DNA of 64,000 nt from Nissolia schottii (taxonomy: Eukaryota > Streptophyta > Magnoliopsida > Fabales > Fabaceae). The first letter of the stretch is position 1, and every line of letters starts with the position of its first letter. Below the pieces are notes generated by a model that ran no database searches, was not told the origin of the DNA, and saw only the letters and a list, made by a program, of their open reading frames with translations. Shown one piece after another: positions 23,152 to 34,610 of this stretch. The translations under genes were made by a program, and so were the position numbers. The stretch lies in contig QANU01001174.1 of NCBI GenBank assembly GCA_003254905.1, positions 298,992-362,991 on the forward strand. Reading direction: 5' to 3'.

Positions 23152-23990
23152 GTATACGTATATGTGTGTGTGTCTTGTTCCTCAGATTCTCTTTTTTTCT
23201 TCCGTACGGAAAGCAAAGGAGGACCTGCTGCATCACATGATCATAATAACAATGATAGTTTTTAGTCTTATCTTTCTCAAACGTCTATGCAAAATAAATA
23301 AATAAATAATTAAAAACCTTTTTTTTTCTTTTTTCTTTTTCCTTTGATTGTTGTAACTTGATCTATGTATACCTTGATTACCCTGGTAATACGAAGCTTG
23401 TGATTTCACCTCTTGCTTGCTGGCCTTAGATCCTGAAAACCAAGCCAAAAAGATCACCACGTGTTGTTAATCAAAATCCTAGAAAATGAAAAAATAAGAA
23501 AAGCTTGCTGGTTGTGAATTATGGAAATCTTAGGAGAGTGGAATTGATTGTTGAAGAGAGAAACAAAAGACAAAATCGCTAAAATGATGTTAGAGGGGAA
23601 TTAAGGGAAATTGAGAAAGAAAAGGTACAAAAATGGAAAGGATTAACATCAATCAAGGCTGCACAATGAGTTGAAGAGAAACAAACCAGTTTATTCAGTG
23701 TGTCCGTGCCATTTCCCAATCAATAATGGATAAAAAGGAAGCTTCAATCTTCAGTTTAATTTATCCCACAGAGAGAGGATATGTGGGTAGAAAGCTTCTA
23801 TCTAGCTAGACAAAGTGTCCATCATCATCTAGGAGCAAAAATAAAAAGCTATTCACCCTTTTGCTTTTTGGAGGAACTACTAATTGGGGTTTGGAAAATG
23901 GAGAAAACTTTGGAGAGAGTTTTTCAAGGTTTCTGAATTATGAGTGAGTGAGTGAGAAGTCTCTCTATCTGCAACTCTGTCCGGCCAAGT
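23152..23990 (-). promoter_or_regulatory. 5' leader of the BLH1-like gene, probably with introns
   Basis: Candidate splice sites on the coding strand include acceptor TTTTCAG ending at about 23434, before a GC-richer 60-base block (GATCTAAGGCCAGCAAGC...), a donor near 23370, and a GCAGCAG acceptor near 23225-23230 just before the ATG-proximal leader. BLH1 genes elsewhere have spliced leaders. A short upstream frame at 23828-23802 (MMMDTLSS, stop) would lie in the outer leader. All inferred without transcript data. Confidence 0.4.
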
Positions 23991-24012
23991 GATTTTTTCC
24001 TTTCTTTTTTGT

Positions 24013-24025
24013 GTATTTAAATTTA
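24013..24025 (-). promoter_or_regulatory. Possible TATA-like box of the BLH1-like gene
   Basis: On the coding strand TAAATTTAAATAC lies just upstream of a CT-rich, CTCACTCACTCA-containing leader-like tract beginning near 23985. Spacing suits a start site there, but AT-rich DNA makes chance matches common. Confidence 0.3.
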
Positions 24026-25454
24026 TGGTATTTAAAAAAAGGCAGATGGGTGATGACTGGTGAGAGGTTTCAAAAAAGTGTGGTCCGTTTTATTATTTTG
24101 TGAAGAGAAGCGATATATCATCTATAAAATTAATTTATAAATTTTTTTACATATTAAATAAATTAGTTTTTGTAAATTATTTTTTAAGATTTTTGGATAT
24201 ATTGTCTATATTTACCTTTTGCCTTTTTTTTTTTAATATGGAGGAGAATTTGTAAAAGATTATATAACATTTCTCTCTTGTAAATTATTGATTAGTATTG
24301 GGAATTAATTATTATACTATTATTGTGACTATTAAGTTTGTATTTATGAACCATAATAGACAGCTCGCAAGTGATTTTCTTGTTTTGGTGTACACTCTCA
24401 CGCCTAGTGTTTTTAAGTGTGTTAGCTATACCTTTATGCATCTTATATCCTCCACAATTTTTTTTCATTTTTATTTTTTCTATTATTTTTATTTATTGGC
24501 GTTTGGTGTGTAGAAAAAGTTGGAACATAAAACCACTTGTCATTTGCCAATGTTCAATTAATGAATTACAAACACCCTCATCATCTCCCAACACGCACTT
24601 GAAGGGGGAAAAAGGAAATATATACTATTCAAGTTACACAATTACGTACGCCTTTGATGAAATTCTATAAATAGAGTATAAAGAAAATGAGAAAACTATT
24701 TTTCTTAAAGAAAATATGGACAGTGGGGGGTATATGAGATGGAAGACTTGGAGAAGCAAGTAGCAAAGTAAGAGGGTTTGATGAGAAATATTTATATAGT
24801 TGTGTACGGCATTTATTGGATAATTCAAGAATTTTATGAAGCATTAATTTCATTTTTTATATATATAAATTAAAATTAATAATTCATAATATTTTTAGAT
24901 TACACATAAAAAGTTAGATATGTAATGTGTGTCATGTCTTGCGTGAGGCAAATAATTGTGCAGATCTTTTTAGTTAAAATAGGGGTTATGAATACTATTA
25001 ATATGATTGTTCTAAATGAGTTTTCTATGAGATCCACCCTTATCTTAGAAATTATCATTTTAGTGTCATACATAAAAGAATGTAGTCTTTATTTTTTCTC
25101 TCTTCTAAAAAATTTATAAAAAAAATATCCATCCATGCAAATATTTTTCGGATCTTGATGAAAATCTGGCCCTTGGTTATTAGAATCTCACAAGAATTAA
25201 CTCCTCCTCTTTGGTCTGTACTACTTTAATTCCTTTTCTCCAAAATTCTTAGTTTTTAGTCTATGTCCTCTTTCTCTTTTTCAATATTCTTTGGTTGGAA
25301 ATTAGCAAAAGTTACTACTAGCTAGGAGAAAATATATAAACATGCTAGAGGCATGCATACTAATTCAATTTAAAGAATCCAAAATTATCTAAACAACCGC
25401 GTATACAATATTAGAAAAATGGCTATAGCTTACATGCGTAAAGTAATTAATTTT
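24026..25454. other. Upstream intergenic DNA of the BLH1-like gene
   Basis: AT-rich; no gene. It holds small unassigned ORFs that look like chance frames. It probably includes promoter sequence for the minus-strand gene, but no specific motif is convincing. Confidence 0.4.
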
Positions 25455-25681
25455 GAGTTCTGCTACACGTACACCAAAACTCATACACCATACATACACC
25501 TCGTACTTATATACGTAAAGTTTGTGTTTTAACTCATGTAATATTTGTGCACTTAATTAAGTATAGTTGAGAGTATCATTTACAAGTTTGTAATATTTGT
25601 GCACTTGTGAGAATAAAGTTTGTGCATTATTAATGGTGTATGTATAGGTGTATGAAATTGGGTGTACATGTAGCATTTTTG
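25455..25681. mobile_element. Mutator-like MITE with perfect 9-bp duplication
   Basis: The flanks are ATTAATTTT on both sides (25446-25454 and 25682-25690), an exact 9-bp target duplication. The inverted ends align for about 50 bases: GAGTTCTGCTACACGTACACC on the left and, inverted, CAAAAATGCTACATGTACACC on the right, followed by CATACACC repeats. Terminal structure and duplication length fit a non-autonomous Mutator-like element. It lies about 2.3 kb upstream of the BLH1-like start codon. Confidence 0.85.
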
Positions 25682-26274
25682 ATTAATTTTTCCATAATTA
25701 ATTATATATGATCAATTGATATGAATAATTTAAGGAAAATAATAGCTCAAGCCGTATACAACTACTGGTGATCGATACTCGTGTTATATATGTATGCAAT
25801 ACATATATGTGCAGACACCACTGAAGCACTTAACATGTGCCACAAATATGTATGTGAAAATTAATATTTGTAGAAACATATGAACTGCAAAATTGTCCCC
25901 ACAAAGAGTCTGTGTCACTATGAGAACCGCCACACCCACCAATGAATTCTTATCTTTGCTTGGAAAGGTAAAATAAAAAAGTTGGTTTCAATTAATTACG
26001 ACGTGTTTAGAGCCACATCCACTTAATTGCGTTGTCGGTCTCTAAAATATCCAGCAATAACTTAATTATTATGTGGACTTGAGCATGTATAACTCGTTTG
26101 AGATGTGTAGTACTATATATTGATTTGCACTCACTAACTAATATCTAGTAACAAGTTAAAAAACTTAAAAGAGTGATTGAATATAGTTAAAATTATTGTT
26201 ATAATTACTAATAAATTTTATTAAAAACAAATAAGCTTAATAAAACAACCGCATATAATTAATCTCCTTAATAA

Positions 26275-27150
26275 AGCCGAACGAATCTAGAGAAAAAAAA
26301 TAATAGTTGGGTTTTGAGGTATTTGGCTAATTTGCTTCCAAGAGCATAACAGGCGTGCGTTGTTCAGGGTGTGAAGAAGTTGAGAAGAGAAGTTGTTTGT
26401 GAAGTTGGAGATAGATGAGTCGGAGAAGGAAGGTTTTGGCAGTTGAAGAGGAGAAATCATCGTCGTCATTGCCGCAAGGTGGAGGTGGCTGATGGAAGAG
26501 AAGAGACGAACCCCTCTCCCTGTGGAGCCCGCCACCCATGTGGACGACCTTTAATTGGTGAACTATGAGGACCTCAGCCCTTCAAGTTATGTAAATCTAA
26601 ATAAATAGACATTTGAACATTATAAATAAACATTAAACAATATTAAAACACTCCAACATTCTTAATAAACGTTACTTAAAAAAATACTCATAAACAAATA
26701 TTACATCACATACAATAAAGAAGTAAACAAATATTATAACACTAATAAATAAATATTATAACACACAAAAATAAAGAAGTAAACAAATATTACAACACCA
26801 TAAAAATCATTACACCATATAAAAACATTATAAAACATAGATAACAACTTAAATCAGAGAAGAATGTTATCATTCATATTCTTCATAACGTCTTGAAAAG
26901 ACGAAAATAAAGATGAACAAATTAAAAGGCAAAAATGAAAGAAGAAGAAAGAAACGGAAAAAAAAAATGAAGAAACGAGAAATGATGAATAAGATAAAGA
27001 TAGAATGAAAAATAAATGGAGGTTGCGGGTAGAAAAATTGACAGAAAATAAAAGAAGGGTGTGAGAGAAGATAGAAAAAGAAAGAAGGAGAGGAGAAGAG
27101 GATGACGCATGATGGAGGGTGGGAGAAAAGAGGGGGAAAAAAAAAGATAT
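26275..27150. repeat. Anonymous repeat with purine-rich block (copy 1)
   Basis: Starts near AAGCCGAAC, has ACAAATATTATAACAC-type direct repeats (26690-26830), and ends in a strongly purine-rich stretch (26935-27148) before TATTTAATGTG. The same order recurs at 31647-32045, so the two may be one repeat family. The less AT-rich stretch 26320-26560 has open minus-strand frames with no recognised match. Confidence 0.4.
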
Positions 27151-28822
27151 TTAATGTGATTGTTGTACAATTTTTGTTGTAAAAGTAACACGATTCGAAG
27201 CATAGCTAGGAAGCATGAAAGTTCAAATGAAAGTAACACGACTCGAAGTATGGAAGTTCAAGTGATGGAAAGTTTTGAAGTCAATTTTGGTGCATAGTTT
27301 TTGTTGAATCATTAATAAATACTAATCAATTGCCGATGACTTATATAAGTGTGTCCAAATTTTCAAATGAGATTACTTTTCTCCCTTACACAACAAGGAT
27401 TTAGAAGGAAAAAAAATCCCACGCCCTTACAGGACAGGATAATATGTAAGCATGCCTTTTTGTTTGGAATGCTAATATTGCTGTCAATTTATATCGGATA
27501 TATAGCAGCACACTATTCCTATGATTTGCACAAAAAATTGGACAAATGCCCTTTTTTCTCATGTTAGTTTGTAAGTTTGACAACCTAACACATTTCTGTT
27601 TTCCATTTTTCCAGGGTCTAATTGACAGTTTACTGTGTTATTCATATATCATAATGATCCTCCCTTACTTTGTTTTTTCTATTTTTAAAAGATTATGTGA
27701 GATGAGCTCTGATCATCTTATTAGCATTAATACATGTCTTTAGATTGTTTCATCACTTATATATAAAAATATTTACAAATCATGAAAATAATTTTTACAT
27801 TAATAATGAAAATTAAACTCGCGTCATCCTGAGACCTTCTTCTTTTTCCTCACCTTATTAGTAGATTTGTATTGCATGATTGTCACCATTGATTATGACT
27901 CAATCAATTTCTACATTTATGCGCACAGCCAACTTAGAATTAGTAGTAACAGAGAAATGATTAACTGCAAGCAATACGCTTAATTTTAGCTTGACATAAT
28001 ATTTAGCAACAGCTTAGGTAAACAATTTCAAGGAAAAAGACAAGAAACAAAAGACTCAATGTTTACCAGCTCTAAACAATTTTGTCTGTCATTGTGTGTT
28101 TCCATTTTTAAAGCTTCAAGGACAATTGATCAAACAACAATTGTTTGGGAAGGAAATTGAAGAACTCCAAAATCACATCACACCAAAGATATTGCAAGTG
28201 TATGAGCATCCTTCATACTAAAAGTCAAGTGATATCACTAAAATATGAGCACACGTCATGTTCATGATTATAACTGAAATTGAGTGGATCTAGCTAAGTG
28301 TTGAAGTTTTCTAATGCAAATTTTTTTAAAAGTAAAAGATTAGATTCTTTCACCAAACTTAAGTTTAAAACTTTTCACCGAAAAAATAAATAGACACTTA
28401 ATTTTAAAAGTCAGCTCAAACGTAAATTTTTTTTATTATAAGATTGTATAAGAGTTTATCGTATATTTTTATAAGTCTCAAAATGCTTAATTAAAAATAT
28501 AGGGTCATGATAAAATTCACAAGAGGTTGGATCTAGATTTTAAAATTGAGTTAGTCTAATTAAATTTTAAGATAATATCATAGTGTATATATCTTATATT
28601 TTATGTTACGCCACACACGGATGACATGTTATGCACATGTCCACATGTAAGGGGGTGTGTACGTTGAGTTCTGCATCAACTTAACATCAGGTGGAAGTAG
28701 CCTCTATGATAACTTTGACAATGCTCCTTCTTGTTTGCTATTGATGTTAGAGCACATAAATAAAGTAGATAGAAATTGAAATTTAGTCAATGAAATTAGA
28801 TATAATGAAAAGAAGTGAAGTA
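27151..28822. other. Intergenic, no gene seen
   Basis: AT-rich. Short direct repeats (AAGTAACACGA..CGAAG at about 27183 and 27231) were noted. No protein-like frame, RNA gene or delimited mobile element. Confidence 0.4.
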
Positions 28823-29123
28823 CTCTCAAGTTTTTTTTTTTCTAGTTGACATTTTTATTTTGGTATTTTTATAAATCTTTGTCTAATTTTTAAATTTACA
28901 CCACATTAATTTTTTTTATTATATCCTTATTAAATAAACACTCTCCCTCATATTTATACATTACTAATAATTTTTATTATCTTTATTATCTCTATATTAA
29001 ATAAGGATAATTGTGTAAATTAAAATACTATCAATTTTTTTTACTTTTATATTTTTTAATCATTTCTTTAATATCTGCACATAACTCAGAGTGAATAAGT
29101 TTAAAAAATAAAAACGAAGGGAG
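28823..29123. mobile_element. Stowaway-like MITE, 301 bp
   Basis: Flanked by TA (28821-28822 and 29124-29125), with ends CTCTCAAG... and ...AACGAAGGGAG. The interior (TTTTTAAATTTACACCACATTAATT and TTTAATATCTGCA) parallels the element at 5694-5970, so the two belong to one family; this copy has a more decayed left end. Confidence 0.7.
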
Positions 29124-31538
29124 TAATACAAATAATGACAAATCTTATGAAGGCAACTAACTATAGTAACCAATCTTATCTAAAACAATATCATGTAACT
29201 ATAAATTACAAGTGCCAATTATATACTATAACATCAATTCTAACATCGATGGCTAATGTTTTCACCTATTTATTTTTTCTGCAAAGTTACATTTTTTTTT
29301 TGTCCCATAATTTTTTTATATTAATTTAGTCATTTATATTTTAAATTGTTATCAATTTAATCATCTAAATTTTCATTGTATTAGTTTTTTACTCTACATT
29401 TTAAATTGTCAAATTGGTTATTTCATGACAGACCACACTGATAATGATTTAAAATGAAGATGATCAAATCAATACAAAATAAAGAAGTTTAGGGATCAAA
29501 TTAATAGATGAAATGAAGGTAGGAAGTCAAATTAATAGATCGGATAAAAATAGAGCACAAAACGATCATTTTTTTTCTCACCCATGAAATTTATATATCA
29601 TTCACCCTCTAGATTTATCAGTAACCTAGCTAATATGTGCTAGTTGGATTTATTTTTTTGTGAACTCAGAGTTTCTATCTTCAAGAGAAGTGACTAATCT
29701 CCCTTTATTGTAGACTTTTTGATTTGCTATGAAACATTCTCACTAGGGATTGAACCCCCAATTAGATGCTTAAGAAACCTAACTAAGTGTCAATTGTGTT
29801 AGGTCTCATGGTTATATCCGTTGCTTTGATGGTTATTATTATTTGAGAAAAGCTAAAAGCATTTGTTAAGGTGATAAAAGTAAAATGTTTTGAGTTTTTA
29901 CATGTTTCCAATGCATTAAAGACTTATTAATTTTAATTTTTCCGATACAAAATTTCATTTTCTTGTTCTCTTACCAAATTCCCTTATGACACCCTTTTAG
30001 CAAAAACCCTTATTATTTAATCAAAACTCGAATGGCATGATTGAAAGGTTTAACAAATGTTTTACAAAACCAATATACACAATTTGATGTCATAAACTCG
30101 AATTGGTTGACGACAGGTGTGATTTCACTTTACATCTATCGAGAAGGTTAGCATCACTTTTGCTATCTAATCAAGAAGCTAATTAAGACAAGGAATCTAA
30201 CATCCATTATTAAAAAGTGGATTAGGGATGATGATTGAAAACCATAAACTTAAAGGGTCTAGCTTTAGCATAATTTAATCTTCGAACTTTCATTTTTGGG
30301 TGCCCATGATGGGCACAAGGTACCTTTGTCATTTTGGACTAGTTAAATTATAAACTTACTTGTCACTCTCCATGACGTTAATTTTGCACCTTCCAATCAG
30401 CATAGAGAACGTATTATTCACGAATCTGATTAAAAGTATCATTGCCGATTAAGCAGCCTATAGATATTTGCAATGACAAATTCTTCAATTGCTTCCTTGC
30501 GAAAGTTTATGCAAATTTAGAAAGGGTTGTCATCGTTTCTTTTTTTTTTTTTTTTTTTTTGTCTATCGCATTTTCATTTTCATTATTTATAATTTTTCTT
30601 GTGTTTTTGTTCTCTTTTATGGGGATTTTTGTTTTTCCTTGTGGTGTTTTCGTTATCTTTAATGATTGTAGTTCTATTCTTCTTTGTGTGGTATTTTCTT
30701 TTTCTTTTATGGTTCTTTTTATTTCTATTTGTGAGATTTCATTTTTACGGGTCCTACAGATGAAAGATATTCAAATTTATTGTGAAGGAAAATGTAATGC
30801 ATTCTTCAAAGTGCAACACTGGCAGTAATGATCTTCGATATGAAATGTTTAAATATCGATAATCTTCGAACAAGAAACAGAGTTAGAGATTTTTGGTTAG
30901 TTCAAAAAAAATGGTGTATTCAAAATTTATTAATGTTAAATTTGATTTATTATTTTCAATTTAATGTTAAATTTGATTTATTATGCTGATAGACTGCTTT
31001 TCTAGCACAACGATGCTATACGATTAGAATTTGTGTCAATAAATAATATACAAGAACAATTAATGTGTAATTATCATCTACATTAATTAAATGTTTGAGT
31101 TTTTTTTACCACCTATTTTAGAGAAAATTTTCTACCCAAATTATTTTCATTAAACCCTACTAAATGATCTTTCTTCACTTAAATTTCAGTTATTAAATTT
31201 ATTCTACTTGAATCCACTAAATCTTTTCTATTTTAAAATTGACATTCTTTCACCTCTAACGTTTAAAAATACGATCCACAAATTTAAAATAATTTCTTTA
31301 CATAGCACTGATACTAAATTAATAAGATAAAAAAGAGTAGAAATTAATACAAAAATATATGAGGCAATTTTTTTTTCATACATTCAATTTTATTTTTATT
31401 ATTTTCTTTACTTGGCTTGGTATAATAATTGACAAGCCACCTACATCTTCGTTCCAATGCATGTTTCGTATATGGAGAAACTTGGGGTTTGGACCCTAAC
31501 CTATTAAGTAATTATGATTAATATTAATGATAGTAATT
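29124..31538. other. Intergenic, no gene seen
   Basis: AT-rich with a T run of about 20 at 30540-30560. A TTAGTC/GGGATCAAATTAAT inverted theme near 29320-29520 hints at a degenerate MITE. A 128-codon frame at 30442 is mostly poly-Phe low complexity and not believed to be a gene. Confidence 0.4.
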
Positions 31539-31560
31539 ATATATATATATATATATATAT
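31539..31560 (+). repeat. (AT)n microsatellite
   Basis: Uninterrupted AT run of about 22 bases. Confidence 0.9.
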
Positions 31561-31646
31561 CCAGCTCTGGAATACACACGTGGCATTTTATTATATATTT
31601 TATCAATTTTTATATTTTTATATAATTTCTATTAAATGTAATATAT

Positions 31647-32045
31647 TAAGCCGAACACAAACACAAACACGAATAAATTTTTTTTAATGCTCATGTTCAC
31701 AAAAACTTTTTTATATATATGCACAAAATTTTTAACAACCTGAAACAAATATTGTGACAGACACAAAAGTGACAACAAAAATGAAAATTTTAGTAGTTAC
31801 ATAAACAAACTTTTGAATAATTATGCACAAACTTTTGAACGAAAAAAATGTTTGTGATAAACAAAAAAAAATGAAGAAGAAAAAAACGGAGAGTGATGGG
31901 AGAAGAGAGGGTTTAAGAGCAGGAAATGAAGAGGGAGGAGGAGATTGAAGGGAGAAGAGAGAAAAAAAAAAACCAAAAGAGTAGAAGAGGAGGAGCGTCC
32001 GTGCATGAGCGAGAGGAGAGAGAAAATATGCATTCAATGTGGTGT
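31647..32045. repeat. Anonymous repeat with purine-rich block (copy 2)
   Basis: Begins near AAGCCGAACACAAACAC and ends with a 165-base A/G block (31863-32028), then GCATTCAATGTGGTG. Layout and end sequence resemble 26275-27150. A 101-codon minus frame is Leu/Phe/Ser/Pro-rich only because of the purine bias and is not taken as a gene. Confidence 0.4.
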
Positions 32046-32342
32046 TAGAAAAGTGGTGTGCACAAAATATTTTTTAAAAACAACCACTAAAATAGAGGCT
32101 CAATTGCTAACTTATATATAATTTTTTTAACTATATATTTACATAATTGTATAGTAATTACTTAATAATGTATCAACATATTGTTTATTTATCTTTATGA
32201 CAATATTTATCTTTATTGATGTTATATTTTTTATATATAATCAAATCTTATATATAATTAAATTTGTGTCTATAATACAAAAATTCTTGTGCACCGTACA
32301 GGTTCAATAATAATATATACACATATATGGAGCTAATCATAT

Positions 32343-32548
32343 GAGAGGAATGGTTTATTGTGAAAGTGGGAGGATCAAATTTTGATCAATAAATCTTACA
32401 TGAATAATCAATATTAAAACATAAAGTCATGCGACTTTTTTAAGTGATCATGTAACTTTTAAACAACATTTAATCTCAATCATCCATGTATAATTATATA
32501 TGCAATCAAGATTTAATCATCTTACACTTACAATAAACCACTTCTCTC
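32343..32548. mobile_element. Small TIR element (MITE), about 206 bp
   Basis: Left end GAGAGGAATGGTTTATTGTG and right end, inverted, GAGAGAAGTGGTTTATTGTA pair over about 40 bases, continuing with AGTG..AGGAT and AAATNTTGAT. The target duplication is unclear, so the superfamily is not assigned. Confidence 0.55.
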
Positions 32549-33694
32549 GCCTATATGACAGTATGTACGTAATCATATATCGCAGGCATGTTCACTCACT
32601 ACTTTCCAACCTTTTTGGGACTAAAGTTCAAGTTTAATCAATAGGGGGGGGTATATTTTGTCCAAAGATGAAGGCCAGAAATTTGAGTACGACTTGTTTA
32701 CGGAAATATCAATATTCATGTAGTGCCCTTAACTAAAGTGAGTAAACTGTTAAAAGCCGAATCATATTATTCATTTGCTTTAGTTATGACGCTCTAGTCA
32801 AACTTGTCTGAGAGAGGGTTCAAGACTTTTTGGATGTGAAATTGATACTAGAAAATTCATATATTAAAAAGAAAAAAAAAAGGAAGAATAAGAAGAGAAA
32901 TTAAAGTATAAGATGGATCGAGTGAAAAGTATTGATAATATTTTGGCAGCTATGACATCTAAGCATGCAAGAAGAATAGGACATCTTGAGTTTGTTAGCT
33001 TGGAGGAAGGTGAGATATGTTGCACAACATAAAAACTCACGTCACCTCACATAGTGACATTAGAATGTGTGAAACAAAATTGGAGTATATATATTATTAA
33101 AACCATAAAACTAGTTATAAATTAATTGATAAAAGCTACCAAGATGTAAAGTGAACTGATGTTAATGCAAGTGCATTAATTTAACATTATTGGATGTGAT
33201 GTATCTCCTATATATGACTGTAGGGATTGCAACATCGCTAGCAAGTAGTAACCACTATTCTTTTCACCTTGTACCTGATGTTAGGGATATCTCCATATAT
33301 AAAATGAGTGCTTATCCAATTGACCTACAATGACGTTTTGCATGGTGGCGAAAATAATCATTTTGAATAATTGGTTCACAAAAAAGGGGTAGTGTCCCTT
33401 CCCCAAAGCCAATAATCAAAAACATTTGGAGTCTCGCAAAAAGTTACTCCATTATTTATGTCTATATATCTATCTCATCCCCTTGCTTTTCATAGGTGTA
33501 ATAGTCCCTTAGTGAAGGCGACACATCACAGGCACACTATACCCCTTACTTATTGCAGTTGAGTATGGTCCTCCAGTATCATGTTAGATACCTTAAAGGT
33601 CATTTAAGGAAGACTCATCACTTATAATGTAAATATTATTTATTACGTAATCCATAATATATCCAATAAACGTGATATTTTAGAATCACACAAC
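32549..33694. other. Intergenic, no gene seen
   Basis: AT-rich; a G run lies at about 32643-32650. No coding frame or RNA gene recognised. Confidence 0.4.
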
Positions 33695-34610
33695 GGTGAT
33701 GACCCTTAGCTCGTGGGTCATTGCTGTAGCGATTTTGGAATCACTATAGCAGTTAGAGACCACTATAGCGATGAAGGTTGGTGGGTTCCAAGTCTCACAC
33801 CTTCTAGGGTGCTGAAGAGTGAGTGCTTGCTCGACCTATAAGTAGAACCCTCCTATGAATGTTTTAGTTGTTAATTTTCTCAAGTGCTCTTGAGAGTCCC
33901 GTCTAGTGTGGATTTTCGAGAACATTGTAATTGTGGGGACATAGTGCCTCCAAATTGAGTAAGTATCCTTTCCTTTCTAGTTTTTTTAGAGGTTGGCCTA
34001 ACACCGCCATAACAGTTTAGTACCATTGTGGCAGTGGAGGTCGTTGCAGTGATGCATGATTGTTGTAGTGATGGATGATCACTATAGCGATGTTAGGATT
34101 GCTACGGTGATGTATGTTCGTTGTAGCGATGGCCAGTGGTGTATGCTTTTTTGTTCATTTTATTTCGTGTTAGTAATTTCATTTTATGTCTATTATGTTC
34201 TGAGTCAGTCAGCAGTGTCGTTCGAGTTCTTACCAAACTTGCGAGTAACGACAATTAGTCTCCAACGACTCTAGGTGAGTGACATTCTTCGTGGCTATAT
34301 GTTAGCCATTATGTATTTTATGAAAGCATGTATTATTAAGCATATTATTTAGACATTTTTACAAAAATAGCTTTTATGATAGTCAGTTTACGAAGCCTTT
34401 TTATGAAAATAAGGTGATTTTATGAAATGTCTACGAAATAGTTTGCGAAAGGATTTTAAAAATCATGAAAACCTATTTAGAATTAAGCATAATGTGTGTG
34501 TATGTGCATGTTTTATGATTACACTTAGATTCAATTCAAATTCATATTTATGTTCAAATGTTTATCATGTGATTTATAAATGTTTTATGAGAATGAGATT
34601 TAAGATAGAA

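Noticed and set aside
30442-30828. 128-codon plus-strand frame
   Set aside because: Mostly translation of a T-run and TTT-rich DNA (poly-Phe); no domain and no neighbouring exons.
31732-32037. 101-codon minus-strand frame
   Set aside because: Open only because the purine-rich block reads as Leu/Phe/Ser/Pro; part of a repeat.
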